A stretch of 64,000 nt of DNA from Streptomyces lanatus (GTDB lineage Bacteria; Actinomycetota; Actinomycetes; Streptomycetales; Streptomycetaceae). Made by a program: the position numbers and the translations under genes. Position 1 is the first letter of the stretch. The number at the start of each line of letters is the position of its first letter. Positions 1 to 7,161 of the stretch are shown piece by piece. The stretch is taken from NCBI RefSeq assembly GCF_014655715.1, contig NZ_BNBM01000014.1, positions 62,001 through 126,000 on the forward strand. The letters are read 5' to 3'. A model generated the notes under the pieces. The model was given only the letters and a program-made list of their open reading frames with translations, was not told the DNA's origin and ran no database searches.

Positions 1-212
1 AGGTCAGCTTCGGAAAGCTGAACAATGTCCGCGAGGCCATCGACATCTGCCGTACGTCACGGACGATTCTCGGTGCCAACGGGATCTCGCTCGAATACCC
101 CATCATGCGGCACGCGACCAACCTCGAATCGGTGCTCACCTATGAGGGCACCGTCGAGATGCACCAGCTCGTGCTGGGCAAGGCGCTCACCGGGCTCGAC
201 GCCTTCCGCTGA
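1..212 (+). CDS. gcdH: Glutaryl-CoA / acyl-CoA dehydrogenase, C-terminal end (5' truncated by window)
   Basis: Only the last 69 codons are present, read in the frame starting at base 3 and ending with TGA at 210-212. The fragment carries the C-terminal helical-domain signature of the acyl-CoA dehydrogenase superfamily: a NGIS motif, then RHATNLESVLTYEGTVEMH and LVLGKALTGLDAF. That ending is the glutaryl-CoA dehydrogenase form (TYEGT...H...LGxALTG). The enzyme would be a cytosolic FAD protein oxidising and decarboxylating glutaryl-CoA to crotonyl-CoA in lysine/tryptophan breakdown. The N-terminal part and active-site Glu are outside the window, so the substrate is inferred from the C-terminus alone. 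The gene converges on the sepF-like gene with a hairpin between them. Confidence 0.8.
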   Translation, partial: VSFGKLNNVREAIDICRTSRTILGANGISLEYPIMRHATNLESVLTYEGTVEMHQLVLGKALTGLDAFR

Positions 213-222
213 CCCACCAGGG

Positions 223-247
223 GGCAGGGCCGGTGAACGGCCCTGCC
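223..247. terminator. Bidirectional hairpin terminator between gcdH and sepF-like gene
   Basis: A perfect 10-bp stem (GGCAGGGCCG, loop GTGAA, CGGCCCTGCC) fills the 35-bp gap between the two convergent stop codons and abuts the sepF-like stop. There is no clear T-tract, as is usual in Streptomyces, so it can serve both strands. Confidence 0.7.
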
Positions 248-685
248 TCAGCTCTGGTTGTAGAAGCCGTCCTCGCGGCGGGACGCGCGCTCACCGCTGA
301 CGATCTCCGTGTCGGCGGGGCTCAGCAGGAACACCCGGTTGGACACGCGGTCGATGGAACCGCGCAGGCCGAAGATGAGCCCCGCGGCGAAGTCCACGAC
401 GCGCTTGGCGTCGCCGGGCTCCATGGCCGTGAGGTTCATGATGACCGGGACCCCGTCCCGGAACAGCTCGCCGATGGCGCGGGCGTCCCGGAAGCTGTCC
501 GGGGTGACCGTGCCGATACGGCGGCCCTTCTCCTCGGCGACATCCGTGGCCACCTTGACCCGCGGGTCGGTGACCCAGGCCTCCCCGGGCTCGGCCCCTT
601 CGGAGTAGTCGTCGTCGTAGTAACGCTCGTCATCGTTGTCGTCAACGAGGCCCAGCCAGGCACTCGCCTTGCGCACCGATCCCAT
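248..685 (-). CDS. sepF: SepF-family cell-division protein (paralogue)
   Basis: 145 aa. SepF (DUF552) proteins bind FtsZ and the membrane and help organise the septal ring. Here residues 15-45 form an acidic, Tyr-rich linker (DDNDDERYYDDDYSEG) and residues about 57-128 form the SepF core, with RDGVPVIMNL, A(K)RVVDFAAGLIFGLRGSI and RVFLLSP, all typical of the family. It is short for an actinobacterial SepF (the ftsZ-linked copy is usually larger) and it is not beside ftsZ, so it is most likely one of the additional SepF-like paralogues that Streptomyces carry. The N-terminus (MGSVRKASAWLGLV) looks like the amphipathic membrane-targeting helix of the family. Start is the ATG preceded by GAGGCG. 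Confidence 0.9.
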   Translation of the reverse strand: MGSVRKASAWLGLVDDNDDERYYDDDYSEGAEPGEAWVTDPRVKVATDVAEEKGRRIGTVTPDSFRDARAIGELFRDGVPVIMNLTAMEPGDAKRVVDFAAGLIFGLRGSIDRVSNRVFLLSPADTEIVSGERASRREDGFYNQS

Positions 686-1007
686 GGACGCCTCCTCTCA
701 CAGCGGTCTCTTCTGCTTTCCGCATCCCTATGGTCATCCATGATGCGGACGTCACGCCAAGTGGATAGACGCCGCGCGGGGGGTTTGTGACGGTACTGGT
801 GCACAGCCAATACGTCGAGAGCCCGTGTCCCCCAAGGGGCATGCCACGTACGGCTGCTGACTGGGAGTGAAATATGATTCTTCGCGGCGTATGGGTGATG
901 CGGGGTGCGTACGGGTGAACGAGACGGCCCTGGCGATCGGCGCGGCGGCCGGTACGATGCGGCAGCTCAGCGTCATGGCTACGTCGTAAGAACCTCGGGG
1001 GAGCGTC
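686..1007. other. 322-bp divergent intergenic region, sepF-like / DUF5685
   Basis: The gap separates two divergent genes, so it should hold both promoters. A -10-like TACGAT is visible at about 954-959 before the DUF5685 gene, without a convincing -35. A 14-codon ORF (874-918) with a GGGAG ahead of its ATG is possible as a leader peptide but cannot be supported further. No other structure was recognised. Confidence 0.4.
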
Positions 1008-2279
1008 GTGTTCGGAATTGTCAGGCCCTGTCGTCATCGCCTCGGAGAGAATCTCACGGGACAGTGGATGGCGCATTTGTGCGGGCTGTGCCTCTCGTTG
1101 CGGGGCGACCATGGCCAGTTCGCGCGGATCGTGACGAACTACGACGGGCTCCTCATCTCCGTACTGACGGAAGCTCAGGCGCGGCAGGACAGCGGACTTC
1201 GGCGTACGGCGGGACCGTGCCCGTTGCGCGGGATGCGCACCGCCTCCGTAGCACAGGGTGAGGGTGCCCGCCTCGCGGCCGCCGTCTCACTGGTGCTCGC
1301 CTCGGCCAAGGTGCGCGACCATATGGCCGACGGCGACGGACTGCTGGCCCGCAAGCCGGTGGCCCTCGCGGCGCGCCGGGTGGCGGCCGGCTGGGGCGCT
1401 GCGGGTGCCCGGAGCGGCTCGGCCGTCGGGTTCGACACCGCCGTACTGGTCGACGCCGTGGACCGGCAGGTCGGCATCGAGGCGCTCGCCGGGATCGGGA
1501 CGTCGGTCCTCACCGTGACCGAGCCGACCGAGACCGCGACCGCCGCCGCCTTCGCGCACACCGCGATCCTGGCCGGACGGCCCGGCAACGCCGAGCCGCT
1601 CGCCGAGGCCGGGCGCCTCTTCGGACGGCTCGCGCACCTCCTGGACGCCGTGGAGGACCGGGCCGCCGACGCCGAGGCGGGGGCGTGGAACCCGCTGACG
1701 GCGACCGGGACCTCGCTCGCCGAAGCGCGCCGGCTCGCCGATGACGCCGTGCACGGGGTGCGGCTGGCGCTGCGGGAGGTCGAGTTCACGGATCCGGGGC
1801 TCGCCCATCTGCTGCTGGTGCATGAGCTGCGGCGCTCGGTGGACCGGGCGTTCGGGACGGTGCCGATGTGCTCGTCCCATGCCTCGCATCAGCCCGGGCC
1901 TTACGGGCAGCAGCCGCAGCTCCCGCAGCAGGGGCCGTATGGGGCGCCGCAGAATCCGTATGCCGGTGGCGGGAATCCATATGCCGGGGGGAATCCCTAC
2001 GCCGGCGGTGGGGGTGCGCCCGGCGGTGGTGGCGGGGGCTTTGGTGGTGGGGGCGGTGGTGACTTCGGTGGGTTCGGTGGTGGGGCCGCGCCGCAGCCGC
2101 CGAAGGGACGGCGCGGGTTCTGGGCCGGCTGCGGGATGTTCTGGCTGCTGTGCTGCACCTGCAAGCTGTGCTGCGCGAAGGAGTACGAGGGCCCGTGGTC
2201 GCGCAAGAAGCGTGAGGGCTGCTGCCGTGACTGCGACTGTGACGGCTGCGACTGCTGCTGCCCCTGCGACGGTTGCTGA
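1008..2279 (+). CDS. DUF5685 family protein with Gly-rich linker and Cys-rich C-terminal tail
   Basis: 423 aa from a GTG preceded by GGGGGAG. The N-terminal part matches the DUF5685 pattern: MFGIVRP at the start, a C24-x2-C27 pair in HLCGLC, the RIVTNYDG stretch, and a further Cys in GPCPLRG (residue 71). Residues about 75-285 are Ala-rich helix. Residues 290-350 are low complexity: Pro/Gln/Tyr-rich with repeated NPYAGG units, followed by long Gly runs. The last 58 residues contain 16 Cys, 11 of them in the final 19 residues, which resembles a metal-binding or multi-disulphide tail. No signal peptide is seen, so a cytosolic metal or iron-sulphur role is plausible but unproven. DUF5685 has no assigned function that I know of. 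The flanking genes give no pathway. Confidence 0.8.
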   Translation: MFGIVRPCRHRLGENLTGQWMAHLCGLCLSLRGDHGQFARIVTNYDGLLISVLTEAQARQDSGLRRTAGPCPLRGMRTASVAQGEGARLAAAVSLVLASAKVRDHMADGDGLLARKPVALAARRVAAGWGAAGARSGSAVGFDTAVLVDAVDRQVGIEALAGIGTSVLTVTEPTETATAAAFAHTAILAGRPGNAEPLAEAGRLFGRLAHLLDAVEDRAADAEAGAWNPLTATGTSLAEARRLADDAVHGVRLALREVEFTDPGLAHLLLVHELRRSVDRAFGTVPMCSSHASHQPGPYGQQPQLPQQGPYGAPQNPYAGGGNPYAGGNPYAGGGGAPGGGGGGFGGGGGGDFGGFGGGAAPQPPKGRRGFWAGCGMFWLLCCTCKLCCAKEYEGPWSRKKREGCCRDCDCDGCDCCCPCDGC

Positions 2280-2541
2280 CGCGGATTCCGAGGGCGGTCG
2301 GCCCGGCGCAAGCCGTGCCGACCGGCTCTGACCGGGGCAGGAGCGGTCAACCAGCACAGATGGTTCAAAGGTTGACGGCCGAAAGGCGCCCTTGTGCCAA
2401 CCGGTCGTTCGGCCGAATACTCCCCTCAGCGCTTGTCAGGGGCACGGCGTATTCGAAATCCGGACAACGGCCCTCTGACTGCGCCTCACACCGGGCCCCG
2501 ACCCCACGCGGGCCCCCGACTTCCCTTGGAGGGAACGAAAA

Positions 2542-3447
2542 GTGAGGATCAAGCGCACCACCCCCCGCAGCGGCATTACGAGACGGACCCGGCTGATCGC
2601 CGTTTCCACCGGCCTCGTTGCCGCGGCCGCGATCGCGATCCCCAACGCGACCGCCGCGGAGACTCCCGCCACCTTCAGCGCCGCCCAGCTCAAGAGCGCC
2701 AGCGGCTCCGTACTGAAGGCCGACGTACCCGGCACCGCCTGGTCCGTCGACAGCAAGACCAACCGCGTCACGGTGACCGTCGACTCCACGGTCTCCCAGG
2801 CGGAGATAGCCAAGATCAAGGAACAGGCCGGGGCGAACGCCGACGCGCTCACCATCAAGAGCGTCCCCGGCAAGTTCAGCAAGTTCATCCAGGGCGGCGA
2901 CGCCATCTATGCGAGTAGCTGGCGCTGCTCGCTCGGCTTCAACGTCCAGGACAGCAGCGGCAACCAGTACTTCCTGACCGCCGGCCACTGCACCGACGGT
3001 GCGGGCACCTGGTGGTCCAACTCCGGCCACACCTCGGTCATCGGCTCGACCGCCGGCTCCAGCTTCCCGGGCAACGACTACGGCATCGTGCGCTACTCCG
3101 GTTCCGTCAGCCGGCCCGGCACCGCGAACGGCGTGGACATCACGCGCGCGGCCACGCCCAGCGTGGGCACCACCGTCATCCGTGACGGCTCCACCACCGG
3201 TACGCACAGCGGCCGGGTCACCGCCCTGAACGCCACCGTCAACTACGGCGGCGGCGACATCGTCTCCGGCCTGATCCAGACCACGGTCTGCGCCGAGCCC
3301 GGCGACTCCGGCGGTTCGCTCTACGGCAGCAACGGCACCGCGTACGGTCTGACCTCCGGCGGCAGCGGCAACTGCTCCTCCGGTGGCACGACCTTCTTCC
3401 AGCCGGTCACCGAGGCCCTCAGCGCGTACGGCGTCAGCGTCTACTGA
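2542..3447 (+). CDS. Secreted streptogrisin-type serine protease (S1E), short pro-region
   Basis: 301 aa prepro-enzyme. A twin-Arg-containing signal peptide (residues 1-39, cleavage near TAAE) is followed by a short alpha-lytic-type pro-region (40-115) ending about IQGGDAIY, then a chymotrypsin-fold catalytic domain. The triad is visible: His149 in TAGHC, Asp179 in GNDYG, Ser256 in GDSGGS. Paired Cys (129/150, 250 and one in NCSSGG) match streptogrisin A/B disulphides. The GTG start is fixed by GGAGGG at -10. It degrades extracellular protein. A second, longer paralogue lies 1.3 kb downstream on the same strand with a slipin between them. A strong hairpin follows the gene. Confidence 0.93.
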   Translation: MRIKRTTPRSGITRRTRLIAVSTGLVAAAAIAIPNATAAETPATFSAAQLKSASGSVLKADVPGTAWSVDSKTNRVTVTVDSTVSQAEIAKIKEQAGANADALTIKSVPGKFSKFIQGGDAIYASSWRCSLGFNVQDSSGNQYFLTAGHCTDGAGTWWSNSGHTSVIGSTAGSSFPGNDYGIVRYSGSVSRPGTANGVDITRAATPSVGTTVIRDGSTTGTHSGRVTALNATVNYGGGDIVSGLIQTTVCAEPGDSGGSLYGSNGTAYGLTSGGSGNCSSGGTTFFQPVTEALSAYGVSVY

Positions 3448-3490
3448 GACCTCCGTCCGGCCTGATCGACAGCAAGCAGCCAGCAGCAGA

Positions 3491-3525
3491 CGAGCCCCCG
3501 CACGCAACTGCCGTGCGGGGGCTCG
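3491..3525 (+). terminator. Hairpin terminator after the first protease gene
   Basis: A perfect 14-bp stem (CGAGCCCCCGCACG paired with CGTGCGGGGGCTCG) around a 7-nt loop lies 44 bp after the stop codon and is followed by CCCTTGCTC. It isolates the protease transcript from the slipin gene. Confidence 0.85.
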
Positions 3526-3606
3526 CCCTTGCTCCGGCGGCGGGGTTACCGTCGACGTACAGGCAGTACTCCGCTGTGATGCGCCCACGTCGGACCCTGG
3601 GGGTCG

Positions 3607-4443
3607 GTGATGGTCGAGGAGCTGGTGGCGGCGGGAGTGACGCTCGCGTCCGCCGGGCTGGTCTATGTGGCGGCGGCCGCGCGGGTCGTCAAGCAGTACG
3701 AACGGGGCGTGGTGTTCCGCCTCGGGAAGCTCCGGCCCCAAGTGCGCGGGCCAGGGTTCACGATGATCGTGCCGGGCGTCGACAAACTGCGCAAAGTGAA
3801 CATGCAGATCGTGACGATGCCCATTCCCGCCCAGGAGGGCATCACCCGGGACAATGTGACCGTACGGGTCGATGCCGTCGTCTACTTCAAGGTGACCGCG
3901 CCGGCCGAGGCGGTCGTACGGGTGGAGGACTACCGGTTCGCGGTCTCGCAGATGGCGCAGACGTCGCTGCGGTCCATCATCGGCAAGAGCGAGCTCGATG
4001 ATCTGCTGTCCAGCCGCGAAAAGCTCAACCAGGGGCTGGAGTTGATGATCGACAGTCCGGCCGTCGAGTGGGGCGTGACGATCGACCGGGTGGAGATCAA
4101 GGACGTCTCCCTGCCCGAGACCATGAAGCGGTCGATGGCGCGGCAGGCCGAGGCCGACCGGGAGCGGCGGGCACGGGTCATCAACGCCGACGCGGAACTT
4201 CAGGCCTCCAAGAAGCTGGCCGAGGCCGCTCATCAGATGGCCGATACTCCCGCGGCCCTTCAGCTGCGTCTGCTGCAGACGGTGATGGCGGTGGCGGCCG
4301 AGAAGAACTCCACGCTGGTGCTGCCGATTCCGGTGGAATTGTTGCGGTTCCTGGAGAAAGGTGGCCCGGTCGCGCAGGAAGTGCCGTCCCGGGAACCTCG
4401 GTTGGAATCGGGTCCCGGAGGGGCGATTTCAAGACAGGAGTAG
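3607..4443 (+). CDS. Slipin / SPFH (band 7) membrane protein
   Basis: 278 aa. Residues about 5-25 form one hydrophobic membrane segment, followed by KQYERGVVFRLGKL, the hallmark opening of the SPFH domain of stomatin-like slipins. DNVTVRVDAVVYFKV and the GVTIDRVEIKDVSLPETMKRSMARQAEADRERRA stretch complete the domain. The last part, AELQASKKLAEAAHQM, is the predicted coiled-coil that drives oligomerisation. Slipins scaffold membrane microdomains. Operonic partners such as the NfeD-like protease usually linked to slipins are absent here; instead two secreted serine proteases flank it. GTG at 3607 and ATG at 3610 are both possible starts behind a GGGGG. Confidence 0.9.
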   Translation: MMVEELVAAGVTLASAGLVYVAAAARVVKQYERGVVFRLGKLRPQVRGPGFTMIVPGVDKLRKVNMQIVTMPIPAQEGITRDNVTVRVDAVVYFKVTAPAEAVVRVEDYRFAVSQMAQTSLRSIIGKSELDDLLSSREKLNQGLELMIDSPAVEWGVTIDRVEIKDVSLPETMKRSMARQAEADRERRARVINADAELQASKKLAEAAHQMADTPAALQLRLLQTVMAVAAEKNSTLVLPIPVELLRFLEKGGPVAQEVPSREPRLESGPGGAISRQE

Positions 4444-4569
4444 ACCTCACGCGTTGGTGATGGGATGCTCGCTTGCGGTGTTTGCTGTGCGAAGGCACCG
4501 GGTGTGACTGTGCACGGTCAAGACAGCGGGGGCGTGGAAACGCGTTCTACGCGCGTCCTGAAGTCGACC

Positions 4570-4598
4570 TTGTGCACTCCCTGTGACCCTCGCAATAG
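4570..4598 (+). promoter_or_regulatory. Predicted promoter of the second protease gene
   Basis: TTGTGC and CAATAG are separated by exactly 17 bp, 120 bp upstream of the TTG start. The spacing and hexamers fit a housekeeping-type promoter; this is visual evidence only. Confidence 0.45.
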
Positions 4599-4720
4599 TG
4601 AGCGTTGTTCAACCGGCGCGGGTGCGGCTTTTGTTGTGCACCGCCCCCGTGGCCGTACGCCTTCCGGTCCGGCGAGGTCCCCACAACCTCTCGGGCCGAC
4701 CCCCCACAGGAGGACGTGAG

Positions 4721-5803
4721 TTGAAGCACCGACGCATACCCAAGCGGCGTGCAGCCGTGGCAGGTGCGGGTATCGCCGCACTGGTCGCCGCGGGCGTGAC
4801 CTTGCAGACTGCGAACGCCAGCGAGACGCCGGAGGCGTCCACGCCGAAGACGCTGTCGATCACCGCGGCCGGAAAGCTCGCCTCGACGCTGGCGAAGGAC
4901 CTCGGCGGTGACGCCGCCGGCACGTACTACGACGCACAGACCAAGAACCTCGTGGTGAACGTGCTCGACCAGGCCGCCGCCGATGCGGTCGAGGCCGCCG
5001 GCGCCAAGGCGCGGGTCGTCGAGAACTCGCTCGCCGAGCTGAAGAGCGCGCGTACCACCCTCAAGCAGGACGCGACCATCCCGGGCACCGCCTGGGTGAC
5101 GGACCCGGCGACGAACAAGGTCGTCGTCACCGCGGACCGTACGGTCTCCAAGGCCGAGTTGGCCAAGCTCGACAAGGTCGTCGACGGGCTGGGTTCCACG
5201 GTCGAACTCAAGCGGTCGAAGGGGGAGTTCAAGCCCTTCATCGCCGGCGGTGACGCGATCACCGGTGGCAGCGGGCGCTGCTCGCTCGGCTTCAACGTCG
5301 TCAAGGGCGGCGAGCCGTTCTTCCTGACTGCCGGGCACTGCACCGAGTCCATCTCCACGTGGTCGGACTCCGACGGCAACGAGATCGGCACCAACGAGAC
5401 GTCCAGCTTCCCGGACAACGACTACGGGCTGGTCAAGTACACGGCCGAGGTCGACCACCCGAGCGAGGTCAACCTCTACAACGGGTCCTCGCAGGCGATC
5501 AGCGGGGCCGCGGAGGCGACCGTGGGCATGGCGGTCACCCGCAGCGGGTCGACCACCCAGGTGCACGAGGGCAAGGTGACCGGCCTGGACGCCACCGTGA
5601 ACTACGGCAACGGCGACATCGTCAACGGGCTGATCCAGACCGACGTCTGCGCCGAGCCGGGTGACAGTGGCGGGTCGCTGTTCTCCGGTGACAAGGCGGT
5701 CGGGCTCACGTCGGGTGGCAGCGGTGACTGCACCTCCGGCGGGGAGACCTTCTTCCAGCCGGTGACCGAGGCGCTGTCCGCCACGGGTACCGAGATCGGC
5801 TGA
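4721..5803 (+). CDS. Secreted streptogrisin-type serine protease with full alpha-lytic pro-domain
   Basis: 360 aa from a TTG start; the perfect AGGAGG at 4709-4714 and the stop hit by the nearby GTG frame decide this start. Signal peptide residues 1-34, then an alpha-lytic-protease-type pro-domain to about residue 173 (ITAAGKLASTLAKDLGGDAAGTYYD...TIPGTAWVTDPATNKVVV), then the mature enzyme beginning near IAGGDAIT. Catalytic His206 (TAGHC), Asp234 (DNDYG) and Ser316 (GDSGG) are in place. The pro-domain is the longer streptogrisin C/D type and acts as a folding chaperone. It is closely related to the protease at 2542-3447 over the catalytic part, so they probably arose by duplication. A terminator hairpin follows. 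Confidence 0.93.
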   Translation: MKHRRIPKRRAAVAGAGIAALVAAGVTLQTANASETPEASTPKTLSITAAGKLASTLAKDLGGDAAGTYYDAQTKNLVVNVLDQAAADAVEAAGAKARVVENSLAELKSARTTLKQDATIPGTAWVTDPATNKVVVTADRTVSKAELAKLDKVVDGLGSTVELKRSKGEFKPFIAGGDAITGGSGRCSLGFNVVKGGEPFFLTAGHCTESISTWSDSDGNEIGTNETSSFPDNDYGLVKYTAEVDHPSEVNLYNGSSQAISGAAEATVGMAVTRSGSTTQVHEGKVTGLDATVNYGNGDIVNGLIQTDVCAEPGDSGGSLFSGDKAVGLTSGGSGDCTSGGETFFQPVTEALSATGTEIG

Positions 5804-5820
5804 CACGTTCCGCTTCGCGG

Positions 5821-5853
5821 AGCCCCGTCCCTCGTGTTTCGAGGGGCGGGGCT
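5821..5853 (+). terminator. Hairpin terminator after second protease gene
   Basis: A 14-bp stem with one mismatch (AGCCCCGTCCCTCG / CGAGGGGCGGGGCT) and a TGTTT loop lies 17 bp after the stop and is followed by TTCGTGTT. Confidence 0.85.
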
Positions 5854-5956
5854 TTCGTGTTGATGCCTGCGGCGGCCTGCGCGGGTTCGGTGGGGGTGCG
5901 CGTAGCGCCAACGGTTGTGTGGTGGGTCGAGGTCGCGCCGCCGTACGCGGGTGTCG

Positions 5957-6982
5957 CTACGGCGTTGCCGGCTCCCTGCCCCGCAGCATCGACGCCAGGA
6001 GTGTGATCGCGATTCCCGCCGCTGCCCAGGCCGAGAGGACCAGTAGGGAGTCGGTTACGTCGTTGCCCTTGAAGTAGGCGATGGAGCGGGTTGCCCAGGT
6101 GCCCGCGCCGGGGGGTAGGGCCGGGCCGATGTCGCGCCAGAACGGGGGGAGCAGTGGGGGTGGGAGGGCGCCGCCCGCGCTGGGGTTGCCCAGGATGACG
6201 ATGATCAGGATCACCAGGCCGATTCCGGCCAGGCCGAAAATGGCCTGGAAGGCCAGGGTGGCCGCGCCCACCGCGAAGATGGTCAGCGCGCCCACGCCCC
6301 AGAGCGCGGCGATGCTGCCGGGAAGGGCGCCCAGGATCGGGCCGGCGATCAGTGCGCCGCCCAGGCCGCCCACGACCGCGACCAGGGCCATGGCGAGGAG
6401 GCGGATCACCGAGCGTCTCGGGGTGGGGCGGCGGGCGCCCGAGCTGATCGTCATGATCGACGCGCAGAGGTAGCCGCCCACGCACCAGCCCACGGTCACA
6501 TAGAAGGACGTGAGGCCGTTGGCGTCGTGCGGGTCGGCGGGGGCCACGTCGACGGTGCGGATGGTGCGGGCCTCGGATTTCTCCAGGGTGGTGACGAGGT
6601 TCTCCAGGACGGTGGCCAGTGCTCTTCCGCCGCCGGTGGTGACCAGCAGGGTGTCGGTGGTGCCCGCCGGGTCGATCAGCAGGGCGCCGTCGATCTCGCG
6701 GTTCAGGATCTGGGCGCGGGCCGTCGCCGCGTCGGGCAGGGCGCGGGGGTCCAGGGGGTCGTCGGGCAGGTTCTCCAGCCGGGTCACCGTCTGCTGGGCG
6801 GTGACCTGGGGGGCCACGACCCCGAAGGGCAGGTTCTTGGGCTTCGGGTCGTGGAGTGCGCCCACATAGGAGGCGATGAAGAGCAGAGCGAGGATCACCG
6901 TGCCGGTCAGGAGCAGTGTGGCCCGTGGAGTGACCGCGTCCTTCACCTCGGCGAGGAAGGGGCTGCCGGTGGTCTGCGTCAT
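5957..6982 (-). CDS. YhgE/Pip-like (ABC-2 type) multi-pass membrane protein
   Basis: 341 aa from an ATG preceded by GGTGGGGGC; an upstream in-frame start would add 21 residues. One N-terminal membrane segment (about 22-43) is followed by an extracytoplasmic domain of about 130 residues, then five more hydrophobic segments from residue 160 to the end. This one-plus-five layout with a large first outer loop is that of YhgE/Pip and DUF3533 proteins, relatives of ABC-2 permeases. No ABC ATPase is adjacent. The substrate is unknown; related proteins are implicated in secretion or phage entry. It is divergent from dnaE2, with which it shares a 179-bp intergenic region. Confidence 0.75.
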   Translation of the reverse strand: MTQTTGSPFLAEVKDAVTPRATLLLTGTVILALLFIASYVGALHDPKPKNLPFGVVAPQVTAQQTVTRLENLPDDPLDPRALPDAATARAQILNREIDGALLIDPAGTTDTLLVTTGGGRALATVLENLVTTLEKSEARTIRTVDVAPADPHDANGLTSFYVTVGWCVGGYLCASIMTISSGARRPTPRRSVIRLLAMALVAVVGGLGGALIAGPILGALPGSIAALWGVGALTIFAVGAATLAFQAIFGLAGIGLVILIIVILGNPSAGGALPPPLLPPFWRDIGPALPPGAGTWATRSIAYFKGNDVTDSLLVLSAWAAAGIAITLLASMLRGREPATP

Positions 6983-7039
6983 GCCCCCACCGTCCGGGGC
7001 TCCGGGCGTTTGCGCAGGTGGGAGGCGTCCGAACGGATG

Positions 7040-7055
7040 TCGCACGAGTGTTCGA
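7040..7055. promoter_or_regulatory. LexA-box-like palindrome upstream of dnaE2
   Basis: TCGCACGAGTGTTCGA differs from the actinobacterial LexA consensus TCGAAC-N4-GTTCGA at a single position. It lies about 50 to 110 bp before the possible dnaE2 starts, where an SOS operator would be expected. Confidence 0.6.
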
Positions 7056-7161
7056 GAAACGGTCCGGAAATGGTCTATGGTGGGGGTGAGGGTGTTGGGA
7101 ACTGATGTTCGAGTGCGGGGTCCGGGTACCGGCCCCGGGCTCGCCGGAGCGGGAGGTGCGT

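Noticed and set aside
874..918. 14-codon ORF with GGGAG before ATG upstream of the DUF5685 gene
   Set aside because: Too short to support without conservation or ribosome data.
2365..4233. 622-codon minus-strand frame over the first protease and slipin
   Set aside because: Antisense shadow crossing a terminator and two confident genes.
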